Shown piece by piece: positions 1 to 7,902 of a DNA stretch of 34,374 bases. The notes under the pieces were generated by a model that was not told the origin of the DNA, did no database searches, and saw nothing but the letters and a program-made list of their open reading frames with translations. The DNA is taken from positions 1 to 34,374 of the forward strand of contig CAKSZY010000020.1 in assembly GCA_934526015.1 (NCBI GenBank), read 5' to 3'. Position numbers and translations under genes: made by a program. Each line of letters opens with the position of its first letter. Within the stretch, counting starts at the first letter, position 1. This DNA comes from an uncultured Dokdonella sp. Lineage in GTDB: Bacteria; Pseudomonadota; Gammaproteobacteria; Xanthomonadales; Rhodanobacteraceae.

Positions 1-43
1 GTTGTTCGCCGGCCGGTGGCTGGCGAGCACCGCAGGGAACCGG

Positions 44-375
44 GCGGACGCAGTCCGTCCGGCGCGACTGCCGGGGTGCCCTTCTCTTTGGTTACTTTCT
101 CTTGGGCAAGCAAGAGAAAGTAACCCGCTCGCCGCCGAGGCGAGCGGAACCCGTGGTTCAAAGCACCAGGAGAGAGAGCGAAGAACCAAAGCCAGGAGCG
201 GGTTGCCCGTTTCCGCCGGGATGACAACGATGAGAATCTCCGAGGCGAGCGGAACCCATGGTTCGACACACCCAAGAGAATGCGAAGAGACAAGGCAAGG
301 ATCTGGATCCCTGAAACGGGGGCACCATTTCGCCGCCGCCGAGGCGAGCGGAACCTGGGTTCGACACAACACGGT
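44..375. repeat. Intergenic repeat cluster, family C (copy 1)
   Basis: A block starting near GGACGCAGTCCG contains the inverted pair TTACTTTCTCTT / AAGAGAAAGTAA around GGGCAAGC. After it the unit CCGAGGCGAGCGGAACC occurs three times, at about 135, 240 and 339 (spacings 105 and 99 bases), each followed by a diverged TGGTTC-like stretch. A related block lies at 16542-16760. Reading frames open across it (for example 2-538) are low-complexity and look spurious. No gene is supported in bases 1-392. Confidence 0.75.
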
Positions 376-392
376 GAAACAAGTGAACGGGC

Positions 393-1220
393 TCAGCGCC
401 CACCCATCCAGATCACCGCAGCAATGCCCAGCCCGATCAGCCCGGCAACGAGAATCAGCCAGCCGATGCTGCTGCCGCGGTCCTGCTCCGGTTCGGCAGG
501 CGGGTCGGCGATCTCCACCGCCGGCATCAGCTGGGTGATCGCCGGAGCGAAGTTGGCCGGAGTCGATGCCCTTTGTCCGCGGGCCGGAAAGCCCGGGGCC
601 TCGAGCACGAAGCGGTTGCGGCCGAATGCAAGCTGGTCGCCGGGGTGGAGGACGGCGTCGCGCACCGGCACGCCATTGACCGAGGTGCCCGCGCTCGAGC
701 CGAGGTCGCGCAGGTGGATGGCGTCGTCGACGACCTCGATGGCGGCATGACGGGCGCCCATGCCGGGTTCGTCGAGTTCGAGGCCATGGCCGCCCTGTCC
801 TAGCACGAGTTGCTCGCCGACCGCGATGGTCTTGCCGAAGTGGGCGCCGGAGACGCCGCGAAGAACGACGCTGGCGACACCGGCACGGGTGCCGGTCGGC
901 TTCTGTCCGGCCGGCACCTGAATGTCGATGATGTCGTCGCGGTCGGGCTTCAGCAGGATGGCTACGGCGCCGATGTTGACGATGTCGCCGAGCCGCAGCA
1001 GGGCCTTTTCCAGCACCGGCCGTGCGTTGACATGGGTACGGGCCTCGGCGTCGAGCACCTCGAGGACCATGCCGCGCGGGTCGAGCAGGAGGCGGGCATG
1101 CTGCGGACGGACGCCGGGCTGCCCGAGGACGATGCTGTTGCCTTCCGCGCTGCCGATGCCGACGACCCCGCTGCTGGCGACGACATCGGCATGCTCACCG
1201 TTGGGAAAGCTCAAGCGCAT
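393..1220 (-). CDS. Tail-anchored protein with two degenerate FHA domains
   Basis: The 275-residue protein has two forkhead-associated-like beta-sandwich domains (about 14-90 and 115-205) and one hydrophobic helix at about 252-271 followed by a very short tail. It would therefore be held in the inner membrane with its domains in the cytoplasm. FHA domains normally bind phosphothreonine. Domain 2 keeps H158, the DLGSSAGTSVNG turn and N182-G183. However, the usual GR and S-x-x-H signature residues are replaced in both domains (G23-S24 and R38 in the first, G141-Q142 and G155 in the second). The chosen ATG gives a protein beginning directly with domain 1; the frame stays open upstream and the ribosome-binding site is weak. 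It is divergent from the PHA small protein across 159 bp. Its partner is unknown. Confidence 0.8.
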   Translation of the reverse strand: MRLSFPNGEHADVVASSGVVGIGSAEGNSIVLGQPGVRPQHARLLLDPRGMVLEVLDAEARTHVNARPVLEKALLRLGDIVNIGAVAILLKPDRDDIIDIQVPAGQKPTGTRAGVASVVLRGVSGAHFGKTIAVGEQLVLGQGGHGLELDEPGMGARHAAIEVVDDAIHLRDLGSSAGTSVNGVPVRDAVLHPGDQLAFGRNRFVLEAPGFPARGQRASTPANFAPAITQLMPAVEIADPPAEPEQDRGSSIGWLILVAGLIGLGIAAVIWMGGR

Positions 1221-1379
1221 CGCCGCACCGGGACGGGGAATTGGCTGAACAATAGCAGGATGAAGGCGGCATGGCATACGGTTCCGCCCGTCGCCGGGCG
1301 TGCCGGCCGGGGGCCTTTGAGGCAGAATGGCGCCCGCCGTGCCGCGCTGGCTGCCGGCTGCATCGTCCCGGAGACTCCC

Positions 1380-1655
1380 ATGTCGCGCATCGACATCCGC
1401 CGCAAGCACGCCCTGCCGCTCAAGGAGGCGCGCAAAGCCGTGGACAAGGTGGCCCGGCAGATGGCCAGTGAATTCGACCTGGAATGCAGCTGGGAAGGCA
1501 ACACGCTCGCCTTCGTCCGCGGCGGCGTCGACGGCCACATCGCGCTGGAGAAGGGGCAGGTGCACGTCTACGCCGAACTCGGCTTCGTCATGGGCATGAT
1601 GAAGCCGCTGATCGAAAGCGAGATCAACCGCCATCTCGACGAGCAGATCGGCTGA
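1380..1655 (+). CDS. Polyhydroxyalkanoic acid system family protein
   Basis: This small protein (91 residues, starting MSRIDIRRKH) resembles the PHA granule-associated regulator family (PF09650), usually found beside phasin or PHA synthase genes and without a defined biochemical activity. It is soluble, with no signal peptide or membrane helix. The features that suggested the family are the N-terminal basic segment with the LPLKEARKAVDKVA helix, a FDLECSWEGN strand and a C-terminal helix ending in HLDEQIG. A CGGAG motif lies about 7 bases before the ATG. The stop is four bases before the patatin start, so the two are very probably co-transcribed and translationally coupled. With the phasin they form a three-gene granule cluster. 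The family call rests on recognition of the pattern and on context. Confidence 0.8.
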   Translation: MSRIDIRRKHALPLKEARKAVDKVARQMASEFDLECSWEGNTLAFVRGGVDGHIALEKGQVHVYAELGFVMGMMKPLIESEINRHLDEQIG

Positions 1656-1659
1656 CCCG

Positions 1660-2982
1660 ATGCTCGTCGTCAAGGCTGCACCGAAACCGCGCGCCTCCCG
1701 CAAGCCTTCCCGCATCGGCCTCGCCGTCGCCGGCGGCGGGCCGATCGGCGGAATCTACGAGGTCGGCGCGCTGCGTGCGCTCGACGAGGCCATCGACGGC
1801 CTCGACATGAACGCGCTCGACGTCTACGTCGGCGTCAGCTCGGGCGCCTTCGTCGCCGCCGCCCTCGCCAATCGCCTCGACACCGCCGAGATGTGCCGCG
1901 TCTTTATCACCGGCGACTCCGACCAGTTCAACATCCGCATCGAGGATTTCCTGCGTCCGGCGTTCTACGAATACCTGCGCCGCCTCGCCGGCATCCCGCG
2001 CATGCTGCTCGGCTGGCTGGCCGACGCGGCGCGGCATCCGCTCGACCTGCGCATCGCCGACAGCCTGCTGCGCGTCGGCAGCACGCTGCCGACCGGGCTG
2101 TTCGACAACGAGGCGATCGAACGCTTCATGCGCGAGGCCTTCACCTCGCACGGCCGCAGCAACGACTTCCGCACGCTCGAGCGCCCGCTCTACATCATCG
2201 CCGTCGAACTCGACAGCGGCCAGGCGGTGCGCTTCGGCGCCCCGGGTCACGACGAGGTGCCGATCTCGCGCGCGATCGAGGCGAGCTCGGCGCTGCCGGG
2301 ACTCTACCCGCCGGTCGAGATCGACGGACGCTACTACGTCGACGGCGTGCTGCGGCACACCCTGCATGCCTCGGTCGCACTCGACGCCGGTGCCGACCTC
2401 GTGCTCGGGGTCAATCCGCTGGTGCCGGTGGATACCGCCCAGGCCCGCACGCAGCGACGCAACGCGCCGGCCAGCCTGGTCGAGGGAGGCTTGCCGAACA
2501 TCCTCTCGCAGACCTTCCGCACCCTTCTGCAATCACGCATGCAGGCGAGCATGCCGAAGTACGCGAGCCGCTACGCGCATTCCGACCTGCTGCTGCTCGA
2601 ACCCGACGGCGCCGACGCCGAGATGTTCTTCACCAACGTGTTCAGCTTCCACCATCGCGGCCGTCTCGCCGAGCACGCCTACCAGCGCACGCTCGAGGAC
2701 CTGCGCCTGCACCGCAAGGAACTCGCCCCGCTGTTGCGCCGGCATGGCCTCGGCCTGCGCGACGAAGTGCTCGACGACGAAGGCCGCACCCTGGTCGCCG
2801 GCCTGCGCACGCAGCCGCCACCGCGTTCCGCGGCGACCTCGCGCCTGCACCGTGCGCTCGACGACCTCGACGCGGCGATCGGCGAAAGCCGCGCCCCGGT
2901 GCGCAAACGCACCGCCGCCAAGGCACCGCGCAAGCGCAGCGGCGGCACCGCCACGCGCGCGCCGCGCCGGCCATCCGCATGA
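1660..2982 (+). CDS. Patatin-like phospholipase / lipase, PHA cluster
   Basis: A patatin-family serine hydrolase of 440 residues. The oxyanion motif is GGGPIGG at about 25-31, the nucleophile elbow is G-V-S60-S-G, and the second member of the Ser-Asp dyad is D228 in VDGVL. No signal peptide is visible, so it should act in the cytoplasm, on phospholipid or on the granule surface. The last 30 or so residues (from about 411) are rich in Lys, Arg, Ala and Pro (KRTAAKAPRKRS, RAPRRPSA). This tail is not part of a patatin domain and resembles those of DNA-binding phasins. The start is four bases after the preceding stop, and a phasin follows 76 bases later. The location suggests a granule-associated lipase or depolymerase; the substrate is inference. 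Confidence 0.85.
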   Translation: MLVVKAAPKPRASRKPSRIGLAVAGGGPIGGIYEVGALRALDEAIDGLDMNALDVYVGVSSGAFVAAALANRLDTAEMCRVFITGDSDQFNIRIEDFLRPAFYEYLRRLAGIPRMLLGWLADAARHPLDLRIADSLLRVGSTLPTGLFDNEAIERFMREAFTSHGRSNDFRTLERPLYIIAVELDSGQAVRFGAPGHDEVPISRAIEASSALPGLYPPVEIDGRYYVDGVLRHTLHASVALDAGADLVLGVNPLVPVDTAQARTQRRNAPASLVEGGLPNILSQTFRTLLQSRMQASMPKYASRYAHSDLLLLEPDGADAEMFFTNVFSFHHRGRLAEHAYQRTLEDLRLHRKELAPLLRRHGLGLRDEVLDDEGRTLVAGLRTQPPPRSAATSRLHRALDDLDAAIGESRAPVRKRTAAKAPRKRSGGTATRAPRRPSA

Positions 2983-3046
2983 ACACATGAGGCCGATGGA
3001 CCCCGGCAACGTCGCCATCGGCATCCGCACCCCATCCGATCCCGTC

Positions 3047-3053
3047 AAGGAGA
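3047..3053 (+). promoter_or_regulatory. Strong ribosome-binding site that fixes the phasin GTG start
   Basis: AAGGAGA lies five bases before the GTG at 3059. This decides against an in-frame ATG further upstream near 2989, which would add about 20 residues unlike a phasin. Confidence 0.8.
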
Positions 3054-3058
3054 ACGCT

Positions 3059-3679
3059 GTGAACAAACCGAAGCTCAAGTCGCGCAAGCCGGCCGCCGCT
3101 GCCCCCAAGGCCACCGCCGCTGCAGCGGGTGGCGCGCGTGCCGCCGGCAAGACCCTGGTCGAATCGGCCCAGCACATCTGGCTGGCCGGCCTCGGTGCGT
3201 TCGCCAAGGCGCAGGAGGAAGGTTCGCGCCTGTTCGAGGCACTGGTGCGCGAAGGCGTCACCCTCGAGCAGAAGACGCGCAAGCTGACTTCCGGCAAGGC
3301 CGAGGAAGCCCGCCACGTGGTCGAGGCGGCCGTCGGCCAGGTCCGTGAACGCAGCCAGGAAACCTGGGACAAACTCGAGAAGGTGTTCGAATCGCGGGTC
3401 TCGCGTGCGCTGAACCAGCTCGGCGTGCCGGGCAGCAAGGAGCTCAAGGCGCTGACCGCGCGCGTCGAGGAACTCGCCCGCGAAGTGCAGAAGCTCAATG
3501 CGCGTGCCACGCCGAAGGCGAACGCGGCACGCTCCGTCGCCCGCGTGAAGGACGAACTCGCCGACGTCGCCCGCGAACTCGAATCGGCCCAGCTCGACAA
3601 GGCCAAGGCCCGGCGCACCGGCGCAGCGAAGAAGCCGGCGGCGAAGAAAGCGGCCAGCGGCAAGGCAAAGAAGCGCTGA
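3059..3679 (+). CDS. Phasin, PhaF/PhaI-like with basic tails at both ends
   Basis: Phasins coat PHA granules and control their number and position. This 206-residue protein has the phasin core at about 31-125 (ESAQHIWLAGLGAFAKAQEEG is the typical PhaI/PhaF opening). A heptad-rich helix at about 126-148 could oligomerise. The C-terminus has KKPAAKKAA-type repeats (about 181-206), and the N-terminus is also Lys/Ala/Pro-rich (2-30). AAKP-type tails in PhaF of Pseudomonas bind DNA and tie granules to the nucleoid. It begins with GTG behind a strong ribosome-binding site and is third in the small protein-patatin-phasin cluster. A family A repeat begins 31 bases after the stop. Confidence 0.9.
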   Translation: MNKPKLKSRKPAAAAPKATAAAAGGARAAGKTLVESAQHIWLAGLGAFAKAQEEGSRLFEALVREGVTLEQKTRKLTSGKAEEARHVVEAAVGQVRERSQETWDKLEKVFESRVSRALNQLGVPGSKELKALTARVEELAREVQKLNARATPKANAARSVARVKDELADVARELESAQLDKAKARRTGAAKKPAAKKAASGKAKKR

Positions 3680-3710
3680 GGCCGGCTGCCGGCACATCGC
3701 CGGCAACAGC

Positions 3711-3876
3711 GCCCCTCATCCGCGGCTGCCGCCGCACCTTCTCCCCGTCGCCACGGGGAGAAGGGACCGGCATGCGTTTTCGCCAGAGTGCAGCCGTGCG
3801 TTCCTGCGACAGCGCCAGCCTTCCCTTCGCCCCGCGCAGCGGGGAGAAGGTGGTGCGGCAGCACCGGATGAGGGGC
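3711..3876 (+). repeat. Family A palindromic repeat, copy 1 (complete)
   Basis: The element is bounded by perfect inverted ends GCCCCTCATCC and GGATGAGGGGC. It contains hairpin A (CTTCTCCCCGT / ACGGGGAGAAG at 3738-3763, an 11-bp stem with a CGCC loop), a middle of about 70 bases, and hairpin B (CCCCGC/GCGGGG). It lies between the 3' ends of the convergent phasin and acyl-CoA reductase genes. No gene is supported in 3680-4421. Confidence 0.9.
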
Positions 3877-3955
3877 CGTGGGAGGTGGGGTGCGATCGAC
3901 GTTGCAGTAGCGCACACGCACCACTTCATCAGACTTATCGGTGAAGCAGAGATGC

Positions 3956-4120
3956 GCCCCTCATCCGCGGCTGCCGCCGCAGCTTCTCCCCGTCGCCACG
4001 GGGAGAAGGGACAGGCATGCGCTTTCTCGAATGTGCAGCTTGCATTCTTGCGACGACGCCTGCCTTCCCTTCGCCCCGCGCAGCGGGGAGAAGGTGGTGC
4101 GGCAGCACCGGATGAGGGGC
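3956..4120 (+). repeat. Family A palindromic repeat, copy 2 (complete)
   Basis: Same orientation and architecture as copy 1, with both GCCCCTCATCC-type ends and both hairpins intact. The 79 bases separating it from copy 1 hold nothing I recognise. Confidence 0.9.
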
Positions 4121-4218
4121 GGCTCTTTGCTGTCTGCAACGACGGCGGATTTTTGCTCGGGATATGCAGCGGAGCCCTTCCGCATGCTCCGGCGGTGTGC
4201 CTGACTGCAGCTCCCACG

Positions 4219-4357
4219 GCCCCTCATCCGCGGCTGCCGCCGCACCTTCTCCCCGTCGCAACGGGGAGAAGGGACAGGCATGCGCTTTCTCGGATGTGCA
4301 GCTTGCATTCTTGCGACGACGCCTGCCTTCCCTTCGCCCCGCGCAGCGGGGAGAAGG
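4219..4357 (+). repeat. Family A palindromic repeat, copy 3 (right end missing)
   Basis: The left inverted end, hairpin A and hairpin B are present. After GGGGAGAAGG the sequence jumps to a stretch resembling the middle of the element (GACAGCCGGCGCTTTCTCC) and lacks the closing GGATGAGGGGC, which suggests deletion or recombination between copies. It lies 65 bases from the stop of the reductase gene. Confidence 0.8.
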
Positions 4358-4421
4358 ACAGCCGGCGCTTTCTCCAGGGTGCCGCCGTGCCCGCTTGCAG
4401 GCGGGCGCGTCGTCGTCCGGA

Positions 4422-6416
4422 CTACCAGTGCACGCCGCGCATCAGGGCGGCGAAGGCGACCTGTTCGGGTGACGGGCCGTGTTGGGCTTCCTCGCGCATG
4501 CCCTTGATGCCCTTGGCGGCGGCCGAATCGGGGAACAGGCGGAATGCCGTGTTCATGACGACCTCGTAGGCGCGCGGAGCGATCGAGTAGAACAGCTGGG
4601 CGAAGATGCCGGTGCGCGTGGCCACGCGGACCGGGCGCTCGATGATCGCTTCGACGATCAGGTCCGCCGCCTCTTCGGGCGACAGCGTCGGCACCGAGTC
4701 GTACATCCGCGTCGGCGCGATCATCGGCGTCTTCACCAGCGGCATGTTGATCGTCGTGAAGTTGATGCCCTGGTCGGAGTACTCGGCCTGCGCGCAACGC
4801 GAGAACGCGTCCAGCGCCGCCTTCGAGGCCACATAGGCGGAGAAGCGCGGCGCGTTGGTCAGCACGCCGATCGAGGAGATGTTGATGATGTGTCCGCGGT
4901 GCCGCTCCGCCATCTTCGGCAGCACGCCCATGATCAGGCGCAGCGAGCCGAAATAGTTGAGCTGCATGGTGCGCTCGAAGTCGTGGAAGCGGTCGTAGCT
5001 CGCGGCGATCGCCCGGCGGATCGAGCGGCCGGCATTGTTGACGAGCACATCGACCGCACCGTGCTTTTCATGCACCTCGGCCAGGAACGCATCGCAGGAC
5101 GCGAGGTCGGCGAGGTCGACGACGTGGGTGTGGCAGATGCCGCCGGCATCCTCGATTTCCTTCTTCGTCGCCGCCAGTTCCTCCGCGCCGCGGGCGCAGA
5201 CAACCAGTTTGGCGCCGGCCGCGGCGAGTTTGATGGCCGCCGCCTTGCCGATGCCCGAAGTGCCGCCGGTGACGACGACGACGCGTCCCTTGACCTTGCC
5301 GGCCAGCGAGCGGTCGACGAACAGGTCCGGATCGATGTGGCGTTCCCAGTAGTCCCACAACCGCCAGGCATAACTTTCCAGTTTCGGCAGGCGGATCTTC
5401 GAGCCACGCAGGGCGCGCTCGGTTTCGCGCGAGTCGAAGCGGGTCGGATAGTTGATGAACTTCATCACCTCGGCCGGGATGCCGAAGTCGCGCAGGAACA
5501 TGCCGACCATGCGCCGCACCGGCGGCAGGCTCGACAGCGCCTGCCGGACCGCGCCGGGGATGAAGGCGAACGTGCGCGCGTCGATGCGCATGGTCATCTG
5601 CGGCGCGTGGCCGGCGCGGGCGAAGATGTTGAGCACCTCGCCGATGCGCCGCGGCGCCGGGTCGGTCAGGTGGAAGCAGTGGCCGTCGAGCTTCGGCGCA
5701 TGCGCGATGTGGTCCATCGCCGCCGCCACCCAGTCGACCGGCACCAGGTTCAGGCGCCCGCCTTCGAGGCCGACGGTCGGCATCCACGGCGGCAGCACTT
5801 CGCGCATCTTCTTGATGAGGCGGAAGAAGTAGTAGGGGCCGTCGATCTTGTCGATCTCGCCGCTGCGCGAATCGCCGATCACGATGCCGGGCCGGTAGAT
5901 GCGCCACGGTCGCTTGCAGGTCGTGCGCACGAGACCCTCGGACTCGTGCTTGGTGCGGAAATACGGATTCTCGAGTCCCTCGGCCTCGGCGAACATGTCC
6001 TCGCGGAACACGCCGGGATAGAGACCGGCGGCGGCGATCGAACTGGCGTGGTGGAAGCAGCCGGCCTTGAGCGCCTCGGCCAGCGCGATCGCGTTGCGCG
6101 TGCCGTCGATGTTCGCCTGCACCTGGCTCGCCTCGTCGGCGGCAAGGTCGTAGAGCGCGGCAAGGTGGAAGAAATGCTTCACCTTGCCGGCCAGCCGGGT
6201 GATCGTCGCCGTACCGACGCCGAGCTTCGGCTTGGCGAGGTCGCCGGTGACCGCCACCAGGCGCCCGTCGGCGGCACCGAGCCGCGCCACGAGCTCCTCG
6301 AACTTCGCCATCGATTCCTTGCGCACGAGGCAGTAGATCGTGCCCTTGCGTGCAAGCAGTCGTTCCAGCAGATGACGGCCGATGAAGCCGGTCGCGCCCG
6401 TCACGAAATACGTCAT
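4422..6416 (-). CDS. Alcohol-forming fatty acyl-CoA reductase, two-domain SDR (Maqu_2507-like)
   Basis: The protein (664 residues) joins two Rossmann reductase domains. The N-terminal extended SDR has TGATGFIG at 6-13 and a Y-x-x-x-K motif (YFRTK). The C-terminal classical SDR has TGGTSGIG at 383-390, NNAG, and Y528-x-x-x-K532. Length, domain order and linker phrases (INYPTRF, WDYWERHIDPDLF) match, as I recall it, the Marinobacter fatty acyl-CoA reductase Maqu_2507 (about 661 residues). That enzyme reduces acyl-CoA to fatty alcohol with NADPH for wax ester synthesis. A GGAGGAAGG ribosome-binding site precedes the ATG. The gene is divergent from an acyl-CoA-binding protein, which fits delivery of acyl-CoA. 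A related two-domain SDR with a different substrate cannot be excluded. Confidence 0.82.
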   Translation of the reverse strand: MTYFVTGATGFIGRHLLERLLARKGTIYCLVRKESMAKFEELVARLGAADGRLVAVTGDLAKPKLGVGTATITRLAGKVKHFFHLAALYDLAADEASQVQANIDGTRNAIALAEALKAGCFHHASSIAAAGLYPGVFREDMFAEAEGLENPYFRTKHESEGLVRTTCKRPWRIYRPGIVIGDSRSGEIDKIDGPYYFFRLIKKMREVLPPWMPTVGLEGGRLNLVPVDWVAAAMDHIAHAPKLDGHCFHLTDPAPRRIGEVLNIFARAGHAPQMTMRIDARTFAFIPGAVRQALSSLPPVRRMVGMFLRDFGIPAEVMKFINYPTRFDSRETERALRGSKIRLPKLESYAWRLWDYWERHIDPDLFVDRSLAGKVKGRVVVVTGGTSGIGKAAAIKLAAAGAKLVVCARGAEELAATKKEIEDAGGICHTHVVDLADLASCDAFLAEVHEKHGAVDVLVNNAGRSIRRAIAASYDRFHDFERTMQLNYFGSLRLIMGVLPKMAERHRGHIINISSIGVLTNAPRFSAYVASKAALDAFSRCAQAEYSDQGINFTTINMPLVKTPMIAPTRMYDSVPTLSPEEAADLIVEAIIERPVRVATRTGIFAQLFYSIAPRAYEVVMNTAFRLFPDSAAAKGIKGMREEAQHGPSPEQVAFAALMRGVHW

Positions 6417-6522
6417 GCCCTTCCTCCCGAGGTGTGCCGGCCCGTACCCGCCATCGCGGACGATCCGATCGTGCGAGCATAGTCGCCCGCCGGAAGCCTT
6501 TCCATGCGCGCCGCAGCGCGCG

Positions 6523-6551
6523 TTGACCCGTCCGGGGGTGCGTGCTAATTA
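6523..6551 (+). promoter_or_regulatory. Candidate promoter for the acyl-CoA-binding protein gene
   Basis: TTGACC (five of six to the -35 consensus) is followed after 17 bases by TAATTA; an overlapping GCTAAT matches the -10 consensus at four of six but with only a 15-base spacer. It sits in the 178-bp divergent region between the reductase and the acyl-CoA-binding protein. The -10 is weak, so this is tentative. Confidence 0.35.
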
Positions 6552-6594
6552 GGGCGGCGCGCGAGGGGGCGCATCACTTGGCGAGGCCGTACCC

Positions 6595-6861
6595 ATGTCG
6601 GATCTGAAGAAGCGCTTCGAGGCAGCAGCCGAAGATGCCAAGAAGCTCCGCGAGCGCCCGGACAACGACACCCTGCTCAAGCTCTATGCGCTGTACAAGC
6701 AGGGCGCCGAGGGCGACGTCTCCGGACCGAAGCCCGGCTTCTTCGACTTCGTCGGCACCGCCAAGTACGAGGCCTGGGGCAAGCTCAAGGGCACCAAGGC
6801 CGAAGAGGCGATGCAGAAGTACATCGACCTCGTCTCCAAGCTGAAGGCCGGGGGAGCCTGA
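6595..6861 (+). CDS. Acyl-CoA-binding protein (ACBP)
   Basis: An 88-residue four-helix ACBP-family protein that binds long-chain acyl-CoA esters in the cytoplasm. The family pattern is clear: LYALYKQGAEGDVSG, then KPGFFDF, then AKYEAWGKLKG with the conserved Lys-Tyr-x-x-Trp, and a final helix YIDLVSKLK. Length is standard. A GAGG motif lies about 9 bases before the ATG. ACBP is common in eukaryotes and patchy in bacteria. Here it faces a fatty acyl-CoA reductase, so a role in buffering or delivering acyl-CoA to that enzyme is likely but inferred. A terminator-like hairpin follows before the TetR gene. Confidence 0.92.
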   Translation: MSDLKKRFEAAAEDAKKLRERPDNDTLLKLYALYKQGAEGDVSGPKPGFFDFVGTAKYEAWGKLKGTKAEEAMQKYIDLVSKLKAGGA

Positions 6862-6899
6862 AGGGTCTTGCCGATCGAACCGGAACCCTGCCTGCACGA

Positions 6900-6929
6900 G
6901 GCTCGTCCTGCGAGGACGGGCCGGCTTTT
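6900..6929 (+). terminator. Candidate rho-independent terminator after ACBP
   Basis: GGCTCGTCC pairs with GGACGGGCC (9 bp with one G-T wobble, loop TGCGA), followed by GGCTTTT. The T run is short, so termination may be partial and allow some read-through into the TetR gene. Confidence 0.5.
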
Positions 6930-7001
6930 CCCGCCGAGCCGGCCGCCGGCGATGCGCTGCCCGGGCAGCCCGCCGATCCGGCATCCCGCGGACTTGCGTC
7001 C

Positions 7002-7658
7002 GTGACCGCCCGCGAGCGTTCCCCGGTGGCGCGCCAGACCCGCGAACGCATCCTCGAGACCGCGCTCGGCATGTTCAATGCCCAGGGCGAGCCGAACGTC
7101 ACCACCAACCACATCGCCGACGAGCTCGGCATCAGTCCGGGCAATCTCTACTACCACTACCGCAACAAGGACGACATCATCGGCCAGCTGTTCGCCCGCT
7201 ACGAGCAGCGCCTCGACGAGGCCCTGGCGGTACCCGAGGATCGCCTGCCGGGTCTCGAGGACATCTGGCTGCAGCTGCACCTCGTGTTCGAATGCATGTG
7301 GGACTACCGCTTCGTGCTGCGCGACCTGGTCGAGATCCTCTCGCGCAACCGCAAGTTGCGCCTGCACTACGCACGCATCCTCAAGCGCGCCGCCGGCAAT
7401 GCCGCCGACGTCATGCGCGGCTTGACGGCCGCCGGCGTCATGCGCGCGAGCGCCGACGAGATCCGCGCCACCGCCGAGAACATCGTGCTGGTGGCCACCT
7501 TCTGGTTCAACTTCGATGCCGTGCGCCACGCCCGGTCGGCGGACGAGGCGCTCGACCCGGGCCGCGGCATCCACCAGGTGATGATGCTGGTGGCGCCGTT
7601 CCTGCGTGACGCCGAGCGCCTGCACCTCAACAACCTCGCCGGCGCCTACCTGCGCTGA
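7002..7658 (+). CDS. TetR family transcriptional regulator
   Basis: The protein has 218 residues with an N-terminal TetR DNA-binding domain. A helix is formed by RERILETALGMFNAQG, and the helix-turn-helix covers about 33-52 (VTTNHIADELGISPGNLYYH). The C-terminal three-quarters is an alpha-helical ligand and dimer domain (FECMWDYRFVLRDLVEIL) of the type annotated as a TetR C-terminal domain in lipid-linked regulators. The start is GTG with a weak ribosome-binding site; starting later would cut the DNA-binding domain. It lies 140 bases after ACBP on the same strand. Acyl-CoA or a lipid ligand, and control of the ACBP/reductase divergon, are inference from position. No clear palindromic operator was found. 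Confidence 0.85.
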   Translation: MTARERSPVARQTRERILETALGMFNAQGEPNVTTNHIADELGISPGNLYYHYRNKDDIIGQLFARYEQRLDEALAVPEDRLPGLEDIWLQLHLVFECMWDYRFVLRDLVEILSRNRKLRLHYARILKRAAGNAADVMRGLTAAGVMRASADEIRATAENIVLVATFWFNFDAVRHARSADEALDPGRGIHQVMMLVAPFLRDAERLHLNNLAGAYLR

Positions 7659-7707
7659 TCCGTCTGCCGGCGTTCGCAGTTGACGTTTCCCGCCACCCTG
7701 CCGGTTC

Positions 7708-7732
7708 CGGCCGGGCGCGGATCGCCCGGCCG
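7708..7732. terminator. Perfect 10-bp hairpin after the TetR gene
   Basis: CGGCCGGGCG / CGCCCGGCCG with loop CGGAT, 50 bases after the TetR stop. No T run follows, so it may slow rather than end transcription. The rest of 7659-7902 has an AT-richer patch (about 7770-7805) but no promoter I can call. Confidence 0.4.
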
Positions 7733-7902
7733 TCGTCGCTTCCGCAATTCGACCGCACTCGAGATGAGCTTTGCAACGAACTGATATTGAAGTACTTTTT
7801 CGACCCTCTTTCGAAGTTTTCGCGGTCCACCCTCGTTCAGGAAGAAGCTGGCGCATGGCATGACTGTTGCGTAGTGGTGGAACCCTGATCCGCTCCACGC
7901 CG

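Noticed and set aside
44..375. Possible CRISPR array (regularly spaced CCGAGGCGAGCGGAACC)
   Set aside because: Only three diverged units about 100 bases apart, with conserved rather than unique spacers, and no cas gene.
2..538. 178-codon open frame at the window start
   Set aside because: It coincides with family C repeat units, and its translation is repetitive for that reason only.
4479..6482. 667-codon open frame on the plus strand
   Set aside because: It lies opposite the acyl-CoA reductase, its translation is rich in Arg, Asp, His and Val without any domain, and long antisense frames are expected at this GC content.
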